Assembly (NCBI GenBank): GCA_965178125.1
Contig: OZ237775.1
Location: 124,001 to 188,000 of the forward strand
From: Bilabrum cf. latius
Lineage: Eukaryota > Bigyra: Bicosoecida > Bigyra > Bicosoecida
Length of the DNA stretch: 64,000 nucleotides
Direction of reading: 5' to 3'
Part shown: piece by piece, positions 1 to 12,600 of the stretch
How the letters are laid out: each line of letters begins with the position of its first letter
Numbering within the stretch: position 1 is the stretch's first letter
Notes under the pieces: generated by a model
The model's database searches: none
Told to the model about the DNA's origin: nothing
The model's input: only the letters and a program-made list of their open reading frames with translations
Position numbers and translations under genes: made by a program

Positions 1-3000
1 CAGCCGTGTCTGTTGCATAAAGGGTAGCCCGCTGCGGTGGTGCTGTTTGGGCTACTGGATGCGGATCAACTGCTCGAGCTCGAGTAGCTAAAAGCTATTG
101 TTTTGCGCGGTCTCGCTGTTCAAACTCCTGTGGATGATGGATCGGGCCGACTAGATCTAGATACAAGGGGTGGTGAAGCTTCAGCCGATGCAAAAACTGC
201 CGATGTGGGAGCTGCTGATGCGACAGCTGCCGATGTGGGAGCTGCTGATGCAACAGCTGCCGATGTGGGAGCTGCCGATGTGGGAGCTGCTGATGCAACA
301 GCTGCCGATGTGGGAGCTGCCGATGTGGGAGCTGCTGATGCGACAACTGCCGATGTGGGAGCTGCCGATGTGAAAACTGCTGATGTGACAGCTGCCGATG
401 TGGGAGCTTCCGATGTGGGAGCTTCCGATGTGGGAGCTTCCGATGTGAAAGCCGCCGATGGCAGTGAGGGCACTGGTGATGGTGGGACTGCAGTCGGATG
501 CTCGTCTGTAGACCAGGCTTTGGCTTTGCCACTGCAGGATGTGCTTGCATCGGTGGTCTCTAATCGCGATTCGAATGTGACCAGAGTCGCGCTTTCGTGG
601 ATTGCAGAGTCTGAGGCTGATGCGGCCGCGTCAAGAGTTGACTTGCCCGCTCTGATCAAAGTAGCAATAACTCATGGGCGCTGCATGAATGCAGCCATGT
701 TGCTTGCAGCAGCGTGTCGGTCGTTCCCTGAAGGTAGGTGGCTGGACGCATGCTCCTGTCTGGTTGACGCAGCTACCTCAACAAGCAATGCATTTGCCCT
801 ACAATCAATCGCGCTTTCTGTGGCGGATCCGGATGTTTGGAAGGCTCTGTGCAGCACCCCGTTCGCTCTGGTGCTCCTCGGCCGCTGCGTCCAGAGGGGC
901 GATAACGACCGCGGTGGTGACTCGCACGAAGAGAACGAAGCTGCGCGGGGTCGCATTGCAGAAGCACTCATGCAGCAGAGGATCCATCCTGACATGGTAC
1001 CATGGAGACTTACGGACAAAACGCTACGGACCGTAATCGTCCGTCAATCAATTCTGAATACCTGTGGAGTCCTGACTCGTGATGATGAGTCCGCTGTGTC
1101 TGATGGGGATGTGCAGTTGGCCTCTAAAATTGTTGCCTGGACTGCAGTGGCCAGCGAGACAAAGATCTAGCCCGATACCGATGCACCGCTTCAGCGGAAA
1201 CTTCTAGCCGATGCACTGACAAGCCAGGGACCAGTAGAGATCCATCGCGGCCTCATTAGCACTGGATTATTGCTGCACGGGGCAGACGATATGACCTGGC
1301 GATGGCTAGCTGAAGGAATTGTCCGCAAGCAGCGCTCTTGTTCGTGCCTCCTAGAGAAAAGTGCTCCGCCTGTCTGGCAGTTGCAAGCGTACCCTCAGCT
1401 TGCGGCTCGTGCCCTTAAGGCTGCTTTGCAATGGATGCAAAATCGCGACAACGATAGAGCCGCGGCACCGCGGAGCATCGGATGGCTCGATTTTACCACC
1501 ATTAGTACAGTGAGCCGGGGCGGCGGTGGCACAGCACTCAAGGCGAGCGAGGATGCAACAGGGAGTCTGCGTGAATCCGACTCTTCTTTGAACAAAGTTC
1601 CGCCTCGACCAAAACAAGTGTCGCGCGAGCCTCCCGTGCTCGAGCTCAATATGGCCAATAGTGACCTTGGATCGGGTGGACTTGCACCCGTTGTAGCTAC
1701 CCTTAGGAAGCTATCGTAGCTGGAGACTCTGAACCTGCCCTCCTGCAACCTTCATGACAAGGAGGCGACTGCCTTAGTGGATTGCATGGAGGCCATGACT
1801 AAACTGCTTCGCCTAGATTTGTCAGGTAACTTTATCACAGGGAAGGGCAGTCGTGCAATTGCCGGAGTTTTGTCTAGAATGCCAAACCTGCAACGACTGG
1901 ACCTGTGTGGCATTCAGATAGACTCAGAAGGCGCCTGGGCTCTAGCGTAGTCCTTGACCGTCCATACAAGTCTGAAATACCTTAATGTGTCCTCTACAGG
2001 GCTAGGTACCGAGGGCGCCTTAGTAGTTGCCCTATCAATTCGGCATCTGCCTTGCATTGAAGTTTTATGCATGAATGGCTGTCAGCTAGATCCCGAGGGC
2101 GGGCGCGTGCTTGCCAGCAGTCTAAGTCGGACTGCAACGTTATCAAGTCGCGGAAGCTAGCTGAAAATCATCAAACTTAAGAATACACGCCTTGGTCCTA
2201 CGGGGTGTTCCGCGCTTGCGGAGTCATTGCACTCCATGACAAGGCTGCAGCATCTTGACGTGAGCAACAGCGGGATCGGGCCGGGTGGTAGTCGTGCCCT
2301 TGCCGAGTCACTGAGGTCCATGACGGGGCTGCTGTACCTTGATGTGAGCGGGAACTACCTTGGCAAGGATGCCGCGGTGGCGCTAGCTGAGTCCTTGAGG
2401 TTTGTTGCGGGGCTACAGCACCTGAATGTGAGCGATAATAACATTGGTAAGGATGCCGGGTGCGCATTGGCTGAGTCCTTGAGGTTTGTTGCGGGGCTGC
2501 AGCACCTGAATGTGAGCGGGAACAACCTTGGCAAGGATGGCTTATGCGCACTGGCTGAGTCCTTGAGGTTTGTTGCGGGGCTGCAGCACCTGGATGTGCG
2601 CGATAATAACATTGGTAAGGATGCCGGATGCGCATTGGCTGAGTCCTTGAGGTTTGTTGCGGGTTTGCAGCACCTGAATGTGAGCGGGAACAACCTTGGC
2701 AAGGATGGCTTATGCGCACTGGCTGAGTCCTTGAGGTTTGTTGCGGGGCTGCAGCACCTGAATGTGAGCGGGAACAACCTTGGCAAGGATGGCTTATGCG
2801 CACTGGCTGAGTCCTTGAGGTTTGTTGCGGGGCTGCAGCACCTGGATGTGCGCGATAATAACATTGGTAAGGATGCCGGATGCGCATTGGCTGAGTCCTT
2901 GAGGTTTGTTGCGGGGCTGCAGCACCTGAATGTGAGCGGGAACAACCTTGGCAAGGATGGCGGAGCTACGCTGGCTGAGTCCTTGAGGTTTGTTGCGGGG

Positions 3001-5307
3001 CTGCAGCACCTGAATGTGAGCGGGAACAACCTTGGCAAGGATGGCGGATGCGCACTGGCTGAGTCCTTGAAGTGTGTTGCGGGTTTGCAGCACCTGAATG
3101 TGAGCGGGAACAACCTTGGCAAGGATGGCGGGGCTGCGCTGGCTGAGTCCTTGAGGTTTGTTGCGGGGCTGCAGCACCTGAATGTGAGCGGGAACAACCT
3201 TGGCAAGGATGGCGGGGTTGCGCTTGCTGAGTCCTTGAGGTTTGTTGCGGGGCTGCAGCACCTGAATGTGAGCGGGAACAACCTTGGCAAGGATGGCGGG
3301 TGCGCACTGGCTGAGTCCTTGAAGTGTGTTGCGGGGCTGCAGCACCTGAAAGTGAGCGGGAACAACCTTGGCAAGGATGGCGGGGCTGCGCTGGCTGAGT
3401 CCTTGAGGTTTGTTGCTGGACTGCAGCACCTGAATGTGAGCAGGAACAACCTTGGCAAGGATGGCGGGGTTGCGCTGGCTGAGTCCTTGAGGTTTGTTGC
3501 GGGGCTGCAGCACCTGAATGTGAGCGGGAACAACCTTGGCAAGGATGCCGGGCGCGCACTGGCTGAGTCCTTGAGGTTTGTTGCGGGGCTGCAGCACCTG
3601 AATGTGAGCGGGAACAACCTTGGCAAGGATGGCGTATGCGCATTGGCTGAGTCCTTGAGGTTTGGTTTGGGGCTGCAGCACCTGAATGTGAGCAGGAACA
3701 ACCTTGGCAAGGATGGCGGGTGCGCACTGGCTGAGTCCTTGAGGTTTGTTCCGGGGCTGCAGCACCTGAATGTGAGCGGGAACAACCTTGGCAAGGATGC
3801 CGGGTGCGCATTGGCTGAGTCCTTGAGGTGTGTTGCGGGGCTGCAGCACCTGAATGTGAGCGGGAACAACCTTGGCAAGGATGGCGGGGTTGCGCTTGCT
3901 GAGTCCTTGAAGTCCGTTGCGGGGCTGATGATGCTTGATGTGAGCGGGAACAATCTCGGCAAGGATGGCGGGGCTGCGCTGGCTGAGTCCTTGAGGTTTG
4001 TTGCGGGTTTGCAGCACATGAAAGTGAGCGGGAACAATCTCGGGCCGGATGCCGGGGCTGCGCTGGCTGAGTCCTTGAGGTTTGTTCCGGGGCTGAGAGT
4101 TCTTGATGTGAGCGGGAACAACCTTGGCAAGGACGGTGGGGTTGCGATTGCTGAGTCCTTGAAGTCCGTTGCGGGGCTGATGATGCTTGGTGTGAGCAGG
4201 AACAACCTTGGCAAGGATGCCGGGTGCGCACTGGCTGAGTCCTTGAAGTCCGTTGCGGGCCTGATGATGCTTGGTGTGAGCGGGAACAATCTCGGCAAGG
4301 ATGGCGGGGTTGCGCTTGCTGAGTCCTTGAAGTCCGTTGCGGGCCTGATGGTGCTTGGTGTGAGCGGGAACAATCTCGGCAAGGATGGCGGGGCTGCGCT
4401 GGCTGAGTCCTTGAGGTTTGTTCCGGGGCTGAAAGTTCTTGAAGTGAGCGGGAACAATCTCGGCAAGGATGGCGGGGTTGCGCTTGCTGAGTCCTTGAAG
4501 TCCGTTGCGGGCCTGATGGTGCTTGGTGTGAGCGGGAACAATCTCGGCAAGGATGGCGGGGTTGCGCTTGCTGAGTCCTTGAAGTCCGTTGCGGGCCTGA
4601 TGGTGCTTGGTGTGAGCGGGAACAATCTCGGCAAGGATGGCGGGGCTGCGCTGGCTGAGTCCTTGAGGTTTGTTCCGGGGCTGAAAGTTCTTGAAGTGAG
4701 CGGGAACAATCTAGGCAAGGATGGCGGGGTTGCGCTTGCTGAGTCCTTGAAGTCCGTTGCGGGGCTGGTGGTGCTTGATGTGAGCGGGAACAATCTCGGC
4801 AAGGATGGTGGGGTTGCGCTGGCTGAGTCCTTGAAGTCCGTTGCGGGGCTGATGATGCTTGGTGTGAGCGGGAACAATCTCGGCAAGGATGGTGGGGTTG
4901 CGCTGGCTGAGTCCTTGAAGACCGTTGCGGGGCTGATGATGCTTGATGTGAGCGGGAACAATCTCGGGCCGGATGCAGGGGGTGTGCTGGTTGAGTCCTT
5001 GAAGACCGTTGCGGGGCTGATGGTGCTTGATGTAAGCAGGAACAATCTCGGGCCGGGTGCAGGAAGTGCGCTAGCTGAGTCCTTGAAGACCGTTGCAGGG
5101 CTGATGGTGCTTGATGTGAGCGGGAACAATCTCGCGCCGGATGCAGGGGATGTGCTGGCCGCGTCCTTGCGATTTGGATCGGGGCTGCAGCATCTGAATG
5201 TGAGCGGGAAATAGCTCGGGTCGGACACCGTTGAAGTCATTGGAGAGCTCCTGCAGTACATGGTGATACTGGACCCCTTTGCCCATTTGCTTAAATTATC
5301 TAGCTGA
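1..5307 (+). CDS. Leucine-rich-repeat protein (RNI/NLRC-type repeats), 5' end missing
   Basis: The frame is open from base 1 to TGA at 5305-5307 if TAG (25, 85, 1168, 1717, 1948, 2158, 5212) is read as Gln, giving at least 1768 residues. The start lies left of the window. The N-terminal part holds an Ala/Asp/Val-rich minisatellite stretch (about 186-456) and a non-repetitive region. From about 1650 come leucine-rich repeats of ribonuclease-inhibitor type, first diverged, then about 35 near-identical 28-residue units with the pattern LxxLxVSxNNLGKDGGxALAESL. Such repeats form a curved solenoid and usually bind proteins. No NACHT, TIR or kinase domain is visible, so the partner is unknown. At 1948 the TAG replaces the E of ALAESL, giving ALAQSL, which fits Gln. 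The repeat array is long for this family and is probably unstable by unequal exchange. Confidence 0.88.
186..456 (+). repeat. 15-bp minisatellite inside the LRR gene
   Basis: Tandem copies and variants of gctgccgatgtggga encode AADVG/AADAT pentapeptides in the N-terminal part of the LRR protein. All visible copies keep the frame. Confidence 0.85.
2230..5210 (+). repeat. 84-bp tandem array encoding about 35 LRR units
   Basis: Each unit encodes 28 residues. Runs of units are almost identical at the nucleotide level, including synonymous sites: one subtype carries 'ttgcggggctgcagcacctg', another 'tccgttgcggggctgatg'. Subtypes cluster, with the RFVAGLQHL type in the first half and the KSVAGLMML type in the second, as expected from local duplication and homogenisation. 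Confidence 0.92.
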
Positions 5308-7173
5308 AAGGTTGCGGTGATCGGATCCAGAGTGGGTCCCGTTATGTTATACTTCGAAGGTGTTACTTATCTTTGTCCAATCTGACGTTTGGTTGTACTG
5401 CCCCGCGAAGTCAGCCTTAGAGGTGCAGGCCCTCGAGTCTAATTGTGACCTGTCAACTTCCACATCCGCATGTGGTCGGGTAATCCGATCCCCCCCATCC
5501 GAGTCACTCGTCACACACATGCCCAAACCCCCACCCGGCCTGTGCCTCCCCCTTCCAATCCGCCGCATCAACCCGATGAACCCACCAATCATCTTCTCTT
5601 CCACTACTTCCCCCCCTTTCCGGTGAACCGTCGCCCCTCTCCCTCTGCTCTGTCCTCCCCCCCAAACCCAACGTGGAGGTTGCTAATGACACCTTGGGTG
5701 AATGAAGCAATCGGAATTTAATTCGGTGGAGTCAGGTCCGATTTTGGTCTGGCTGCACTGATTGCATCCTTCGAGGCATGAGTTGCCTGGAGGATCAACG
5801 GTGCATCAGCGGCTGCTGTGGTTGGATGCGAGGGCTTGTCCCGCAACAACCCGTCTGTTTTGGTCATCGCTACGCCTGTGTTAGGTGTTCTACCGCACGG
5901 GTACGGCGTTGATCTGGATTTTCGAATTGTGTGCTCTTTCACTGTCGTGGATGGCATCTTAAACCAAGATTCCTATCCTATCCTATCCCTCCATTCGCCC
6001 ACCCCACCCACCCCCCCCTCTGTACTTCCCTTCCTAGCCGCTCTCCCTCTCTCACTCCTCCGCATCGCTACGTCGCATCGGAGCCTGCACCTTGAGCGGG
6101 TCCTGCGCCCACGGAGTGACCTCAATCTCAGAGACCTTGCTGGCCTCACCAACAAAGGGTCACGACCCCTTGTTGCTTGGGTGCGGCGGCTACAGCAGTA
6201 CGCAGGGAGGGATTTTGGTCAAAACTCCTAGTATCGCATATAAACTTAAGTATCTATTAAATAGGAGATTCTGTAGATTATTTTTGCTTGGCGTCGTGCA
6301 GCCTGAGACCACGTCAACGGCGGCAGTGCTTCCCGAGACCCGGGCAGCCCCCGGATACCACTGAGTCCGGACAGCCATTTCTGGACACCTCGCCCAAGGA
6401 TCAAATTCTTAGCTAGTCTAGTACTTGGAATATACACAAAATGAAACCAAATCCACGGATTTGGGCTTCTCGCGGCAAGTTGAGGTCGATGAACTTGGTC
6501 GCTCAACTCTGCATTCAAATAAATTCGTTCTGAACCACCGAAACCGCGGTAGGTTCACGGATATAGTTGCGTGGATACTAAAAACCCGAAAAAGTTCGTA
6601 GTAGAGGGAGGTAGGGAAGGGGGTCAGGCTTCGTTTTTATGCCAGACCAGCCTGAAGAGCATAGTGTTGCAACATACCTGCCCAACACGACACGACCGCA
6701 TCAAATAACGTAGAAAACACATTTTGGCCCACAAAATAGTGCAGTACAGCGCCCATTCCTCGGAAGAATGCTCAAATTATAGAATTCGGCTCTGCCAGCG
6801 AGCACTCAGGACTGGCCAGCACGCCATGCCGCTCGACATTAAACTCAACTTTGCCAATCAAAAGGGCACATAAATCTATTCTCCATAAAACGGTATCAGA
6901 GATAATGCCTCAATCTAGGCGAGAATCGCATCACCTTGTCGAGCGGGCCATTGGAGCGATTTGCGGGATCCAGAACCTCAGATCCAGCGACTCAATCTCA
7001 GTGAATAATCAATTTGATGGAATCTGCAGAGTCTCGAAAGAATTCATCGGGTGGGAGCCGAAAAAAGTGGCTGGAAAAATACCGGCCCCTTTCCCGTCGC
7101 AACTGTGGGCGCCGCCGCGCCGACCAGCTCCGGTAACTTTTTTTCGAGCGCGGGTTATTGAGACTAGATCTAG
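5308..7173. other. Intergenic stretch without a supported gene
   Basis: This lies between the convergent 3' ends of the LRR gene and the methyltransferase gene. It is less GC-rich than the genes and has C-rich tracts (around 5485-5660 and 5995-6060). No recognisable protein is seen under either code. A frame around 5725-5970 reads like protein but has a TGA at about 5778, so it may be a decayed fragment. One exact GTGACGAGTG copy (reverse strand) lies at 5505. Confidence 0.6.
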
Positions 7174-9418
7174 TCACTGCGTTCTTCTTTTTTTGGCAGC
7201 GGGCTCGTCCACCTGCATGTCATCATCATCGTCATCCTAATCATCCCCGGGCGGGGGCTCGTCAGGCGACCGAGGCGCAAACCCACCCACACCGTTGTCC
7301 CCGGGCGGGGGCTCGTCCGGCGACCGAGGCGCAAACCCACCCACACCGCTGTCCCCGGGCGGGGGCTCGTCCGGCGACCGAGGCGCAAACCCACCCACAC
7401 CGTTGTCCCCGGGCGGGGGCTCGTCAGGCGACCGAGGCGCAAACCCACCCACACCGCTGTCCCCGGGCGGGGGCTCGTCCGGCGACCGAGGCGCAAACCC
7501 ACCCACACCGCTGTCCCCGGGCGGGGGCTCGTCCGGCGACCGAGGCGCAAACCCGCCAACACCGCTGTCCCCGGGCGGGGGCTCGTCCGGCGACCGAGGC
7601 GCAAACCCATTCGCCCCAGTCCCAGCCTCCTACACTACCGCACTCGTCACACGCACCGACGCCATGAGCATCTTGCCCCTCTGCACCTCTTCCACCTTTG
7701 TGATCTCCCCCACGCCCGCGAGTGCTCCCCTGAGTCCCTACACGTCGTAGTTCCTCGGCAGCTTGAGTAGAACCCACCTGCACTTGCCCCGCTCGCACAG
7801 GGTTCTCACGACCCCCTTGAGGGGCTGTTCCCCGAGGTACAGCTCCAGTGCCTGCACCTTGAGGTACTCTGGCCCTCCCCACGGGGGGTCGAAGAACACC
7901 AGGTCCTGCTGCAGCTGCAGGGGCACTACGGCTCCGTCACCGCAGTGCACGGTCACCCTGTCGGCGACCCCCGTGACCCGCAGGTTGTGCTGCAGCAGCT
8001 CGGATCTCTGCCTGGAGATCTCCACCGCGTGAACCTTCGCGAACCTTCGCCCGAAACTGATGGTGTTTCCCCCCACGCAGGCCGTGGCGTCCGTTACTGT
8101 TGCTCCCGCCCCTACGAGCGAGACCGCCTCACTCGTCATCCTCTCCGCAAGATCGGATCGAGTCACGGAGAACAGGCTCAGGCTGTCCAGCTTCAGCCGC
8201 TCCACCACTTCCGGTTTCTCTCCAGAGAACAGCTGCTTCCGCTTGAACCTGGGCCTCTCCGGGAGCCCGCTGGAGGGCCCCTGGTAGACCTCCGCCTGCA
8301 CGTCACTCGCGGCCGCCCTGGAGGCCTGCAGGCCCAGGCTGGCACCATGCACCGCCGCGCTGGGGGCGTGGGTCAGACCAGAGGATGCTAGGGAGGAGGA
8401 TGGCTACATCGCACTCGTCTGCACCTCCTTCCCCGCCAGCGCCCACTCGTCATCATCCTCCTCCATGTCGCTGCCCTCGTCCTCGTCCTGGTACCCCCCC
8501 TACCCCTGACCCCCCATGCCCATCGCCCCCCGAGCAGCCGCACCCGATCCACCCGAGAAGCTGTACTGGGCACTCGAAGCTGCAGCAGAAGATGAAGATG
8601 AAGAGCTAGCGGCAGGCGCTGACAAGGCCCCGGCCCCATTGGATTCGGAGTCGAAAAGCGGCTTGAAGGCCTTCATCGCCGCCCCGGCACCGTCCTCATC
8701 CTCCTCGTCCTCCTCCGGCCCCTACCCCTGCCCCTGCACCGTGCCAGGACCCGCCCCGACGGCCCCGCTGCGTCCTGCATCCCCGCCACCGAGACTCAGA
8801 CCGTCCAACTCGTCACCCCCTTGGGATGCACTCGTCACACCAGCCCCGCCCGCCCCCGTCTTCGCAGGCGCCCAACCGTCCACCACCACCAGCAGCTCCA
8901 GCTGTGGCGAGCCCAGCAACCTCCCGTCGTGCGGCGGGAGCACCACGAGTCTAGCCCCTGCTGGCGGCTGCTGGGCCCCTCCCTGCAGCGGGGCGAGCAC
9001 AGCCGCTTTGGGGGCCGAGGTGCCTGCCAGCCCGTGGAGCAGGTACTTGGCGAACCCGGTGAACTGCGCAGGGAGATCGTCAGGTCAGTGGGCTGGGAGA
9101 ACGCAGCGATGCTCATGTTTTTCTGCAAGGTTCTCATGGAAGCGAAGCAAAGCGTCGCTTACTTTGTGGGCGCGGTCCGGCTAGCTGCACCTGAGCTTCA
9201 CGAGCCGAGTCGAAGGGGGAGGCAGCTTGCCACGCAGGTACTCTTTGACTACAAATCGCTTCGGCCTGCAGTGTATCAACAAGTAGTTGCGCAAGCAACT
9301 GCCTATTTCCGTTGCGTGGAGCTGGGGTAATGTGGATCTGTGAGCTACGTGTAGCTTACCCATTGAACCAAGGCTTGGCCTCTGCTGGAATCGCGCTTGA
9401 GTTCGTCGCCATGCACAT
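7174..9418 (-). CDS. TGS1-type RNA cap guanine-N2 methyltransferase (SAM-dependent)
   Basis: Three exons on the minus strand: 9418-9360, 9265-9163 and 9063-7174 (TGA at 7174-7176), about 683 residues with TAG read as Gln. Introns 9266-9359 and 9064-9162 have GTAAGC donors and TGCAG/CGCAG acceptors. The N-terminal half is acidic and low-complexity. The methyltransferase core shows an LFSVT segment, the SAM-binding motif I (GGNTISFG) and the catalytic motif FFDPPWGG (about residue 444-451), followed by a conserved LPRN-like end of the fold. TGS1 proteins convert m7G caps of small nuclear and nucleolar RNAs to trimethylguanosine. The Trp that normally precedes FSVT and stacks on the cap is Leu here. 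A proline-rich tail follows, made of seven 18-residue repeats, then an Asp run. The start could be the Met at 9418 or at 9412. Two GTGACGAGTG motifs lie inside, at 7641 and 8829. Other Rossmann RNA methyltransferases of this branch remain possible. Confidence 0.8.
7244..7612 (-). repeat. 54-bp minisatellite, about 7 copies, coding
   Basis: Seven head-to-tail units of 54 bp with core ccccgggcgggggctcgtcc and few differences. On the minus strand they encode 18-residue repeats (GFAPRSPDEPPPGDSGVG) in the C-terminal tail of the methyltransferase. There are no unique spacers, so this is not a CRISPR array. Confidence 0.9.
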
Positions 9419-9661
9419 GCTAACCGGCGCAGACCGACCATTCTCAAGGACGCAAAGTTGGACTGGGCGGCTCGACATTTTGGACGCTTTGTGCGCACCC
9501 TGGCGCTGCTCTGCACCTGCTCGTCAACCTGACTCCGTGCAGAGGAGTAAGATTTGCCCACACCGGGGTCACTACAATTATTTCGTGAATCGTACCAATC
9601 AAATAGAAAAAGGTGCAGTGATTCCCTGGGACAAGCCCCACAATGGAAGTTCAAGCTGACA
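9419..9661. promoter_or_regulatory. Divergent intergenic region (methyltransferase / kinesin)
   Basis: 243 bp separate the two start codons, so both promoters must lie here or overlap the coding ends. No TATA box or other recognisable element stands out. Confidence 0.4.
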
Positions 9662-12600
9662 ATGGAAAGTGCACGTTACCATAACGAAGAGTCGTTGGAG
9701 GGAAAGGAAACTAGGCAGCAGTACAGCCTATCTATGGCAGCTAGAGGCGGTGCGCTCGCACCTAAAGCTAGTGCTGCCGCAGCGGCACGTCGACGGGACG
9801 TAGCGAAGGGAAAATCGAATATTTTAGTGGCTGTCCGGGTCCGACCGCTAAGTGGAAAGGAAGCTGGCAGAACGAAGTCGGTAGTCAAGGTAGTAGATGA
9901 GAAGCTTGTCGTTTGCATGGACCCTGGTAGAGCTAAAGACGATGTACTCCGTGCAAAGCGGTCTAGGGAGCGACGGTTCGCGTTTGATCATGCCTTCGGA
10001 CCAGATTCCGAGCAGGCGGCAGTATTCGAGAACACGACCGCTTTCCTCTTGGATGGGGTGCTACAGGGCTACAACGCAACCGTATTTGCGTACGGAGCTA
10101 CTGGGGCCGGAAAGACTTACACCATGCTCGGAAAGGAGGGCGAGGCGCGCGGCATCATGGTGCGCACGCTGGAGCGGCTCTGGTCTGGGCTGCAGAAGCG
10201 AGCAGAGGAAGAGAGGACGGAATTTTCCGTAACTATGTCGTACATTGAGCTGTACAACGAGCAGATCCGTGACCTGCTCACTCCCTCCTCCGAGGCCCTC
10301 GATCTGAGGGAGGACCCCATCAGGGGGCCCGTGGTGGCGGGCGTCACAGAGGTCGAGGCAAGCGGGGCGCAGGAAGTCATGAGCATGCTGCAGCAGGGAA
10401 ACGCGCGTAGGACGCAGGAGAGCACCGCCGCAAACGCCGAGAGCAGCCGGTCCCACGCCGTGCTGCAGGTGCTGGTGGAGCAGCGGAGCGCCAGCCAGGA
10501 CGAGGCCCAGGTCAGCAAGCTCTGCCTCATTGACCTGGCGGGATCCGAGCGGGCCTCCAACACGAAGAACAAGGGGATCCGGTTGAGGGAAGGCGCCAAC
10601 ATCAACAGGAGCCTCCTCGCCCTCGGCAACGTGATCAACGCCCTGGCCAGCGGGCAGCGGGGCACCTTCGTGTCCTACCGTGACAGCAAGCTCACGAGGC
10701 TGCTAAAGGACTCGCTGGGCGGCAACGCAAGGACCGTCATGATCGCGGCAGTGAGTCCGTCTTCGGGCAGTTTCGAAGAGACGCTCAACACTCTCAAGTA
10801 TGCCAACAGGGCAAAGAACATCAAGACAAGGGCCACAAGGAACGTTGTATCGGTGGCTCATCACGTGTCAGAGTACGAACAGCTGATCAAGGCACTCAGG
10901 GGGGAAATCTCGCAGCTGAAAACTCGGCTAGAGGGGGCTGAGGCCGAGGCAGATGGAGACGGAGGGGTGGGAGGGGAGGGTGCAGGCGGGCCGGGGTTCG
11001 CAGTAGAGGTGGGAGCTGGGGCGGGGTCGGGCGCAAGCAGCGGCGCGGGCGGTGCTGGGGTCACATCCCCTGGACTGGGCGGGGGCAAGGGCCGCTCCCC
11101 CCGGGCCAGCATGACGGGGGGTGCTCGGGCCCGCATGCGCGCCCTCCGCCAGGCCCTGGTGGAGTCCTTTAGGGATAGGACCCAGCTGCGGCAGTCCCTC
11201 AGCGAGCTGGATGCCACGGATGCCAGGAACAGGGCAGAGGTGAGCAGGAGACAGCTCCTCGTGGCGAGGATCGAGCACGCCCTCAAGCAGAGCCAGCCGG
11301 GTGCGGCACCTCTAGACATGACCATGACGGTCAATGACCGGGCCGCGGTTCTCCAGCTCAAGGCGACCGCGGCGCGGGCTGCCGCCGCCTCCCACGAGAT
11401 TCAGGGCCACCGGCACGTCCTGCAGGAGCTCCGATCCTCCCTGGGGACGAACGACCAGAAGCGCGAAGAGCTCAAGGGGGAGCTCAAGGACTCGGAATCG
11501 CAAACGCAGCGCATTCTGCGGGAACTGGAGGCGGTTGGCGGTGCCTCGGAGGAGGGGAGGGAGGTGGTCCTGCTGCAGTACCAGCTGGGGCTAGCCGAGC
11601 TCGAGAAGATGGAGGGGGAGAGGAGAGTGGAGATGCACGGGGCCATCCTGAGGGAGAGAGAGCTGGAGCTGAGGAAGATGAGGACGCAGCTGAGGGCGAG
11701 GGACCGGCTGATCCAGCAGTGTTCCCAGTTGATCGTGGACAGGGGGCTGGCTCATCTGGTAGACCTGGAGGCTCTGGAGGCAGTGGACAGGGAGCTTGCG
11801 GGGGAGGACGGCGAGCTGGGGGAGGACACGGACGATGGAGACGTGGGAGATGACGATGAGGAGGAGGAGGAGGAGGAGGAGGAGGATGCGGCCAGCGGTG
11901 CCTCCAGTGTCGGGGGCGGGCAGTCGTCCGTGTCTCCTGCGGCCCATGCGGCAGGTGTGGGTGCTGGGGCGGGTGCGTCGTCCAAGCGCACCCCTGCCCC
12001 TCGGGGCGCTGCTGTCTCCATCGCGCTGGAGGCAAACAGTGGGGCGACGGATCGATCGGGGGTCGGAGCTGGGAGCTCATCGGTGGCGCATGGCAGCAGC
12101 GGCAGTGGCAGCGGCGCGGGCGCGGGTGTTGGCGTGTTCGAGGGAAGGCATCCGCTGAAGGTTGAGGTGGACAGCAGCGAGGAGAACTCCCCCGTGGGTG
12201 CATCGCACGGCGTTGCACAGGGGAACACAAGAGGCACCCCACCCAAGGGCAAGGCAGGTGCACTGCACGGTGGTGCGGCTGGCCGGGACCTGACCCCTCT
12301 GTCGAAGGCCATGGTGGAGAGCAGCGGCAGGGGCGGCAGGCGTGCTGGTGCTGGTGCTGGCGAGAGAACAAGGAAGCAGCCCGGGGGGATGCGTGCTATT
12401 GGGCATGAATCAACGGAGCTGGACTCGGCGCACTCCCGACCGCAACGAGCCGGCAACATGGGTGCAGCGTGGGGCGGCAAGGGGCCCGGGCAGGGGTAGG
12501 GGCAGGAGCGTGGGTAGGGGTAGGGTGGGTAGGGGTAGGGGTAGGGTGGGTATGCCGGTCTGGACCGCGCGCGCCAGGCCAGACACCGCCTCGCTGTGGA

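Noticed and set aside
2355-5261. 968-residue open frame on the minus strand across the LRR array
   Set aside because: It is a mirror of the 84-bp repeat, low-complexity in composition, with no family features. The plus strand has clear LRRs.
7244-7612. CRISPR-like array
   Set aside because: Units abut without spacers and encode an in-frame protein repeat; the genome is eukaryotic.
12495-12553. Telomere or interstitial telomeric repeat
   Set aside because: The tract is short, irregular and lies inside a continuous coding frame.
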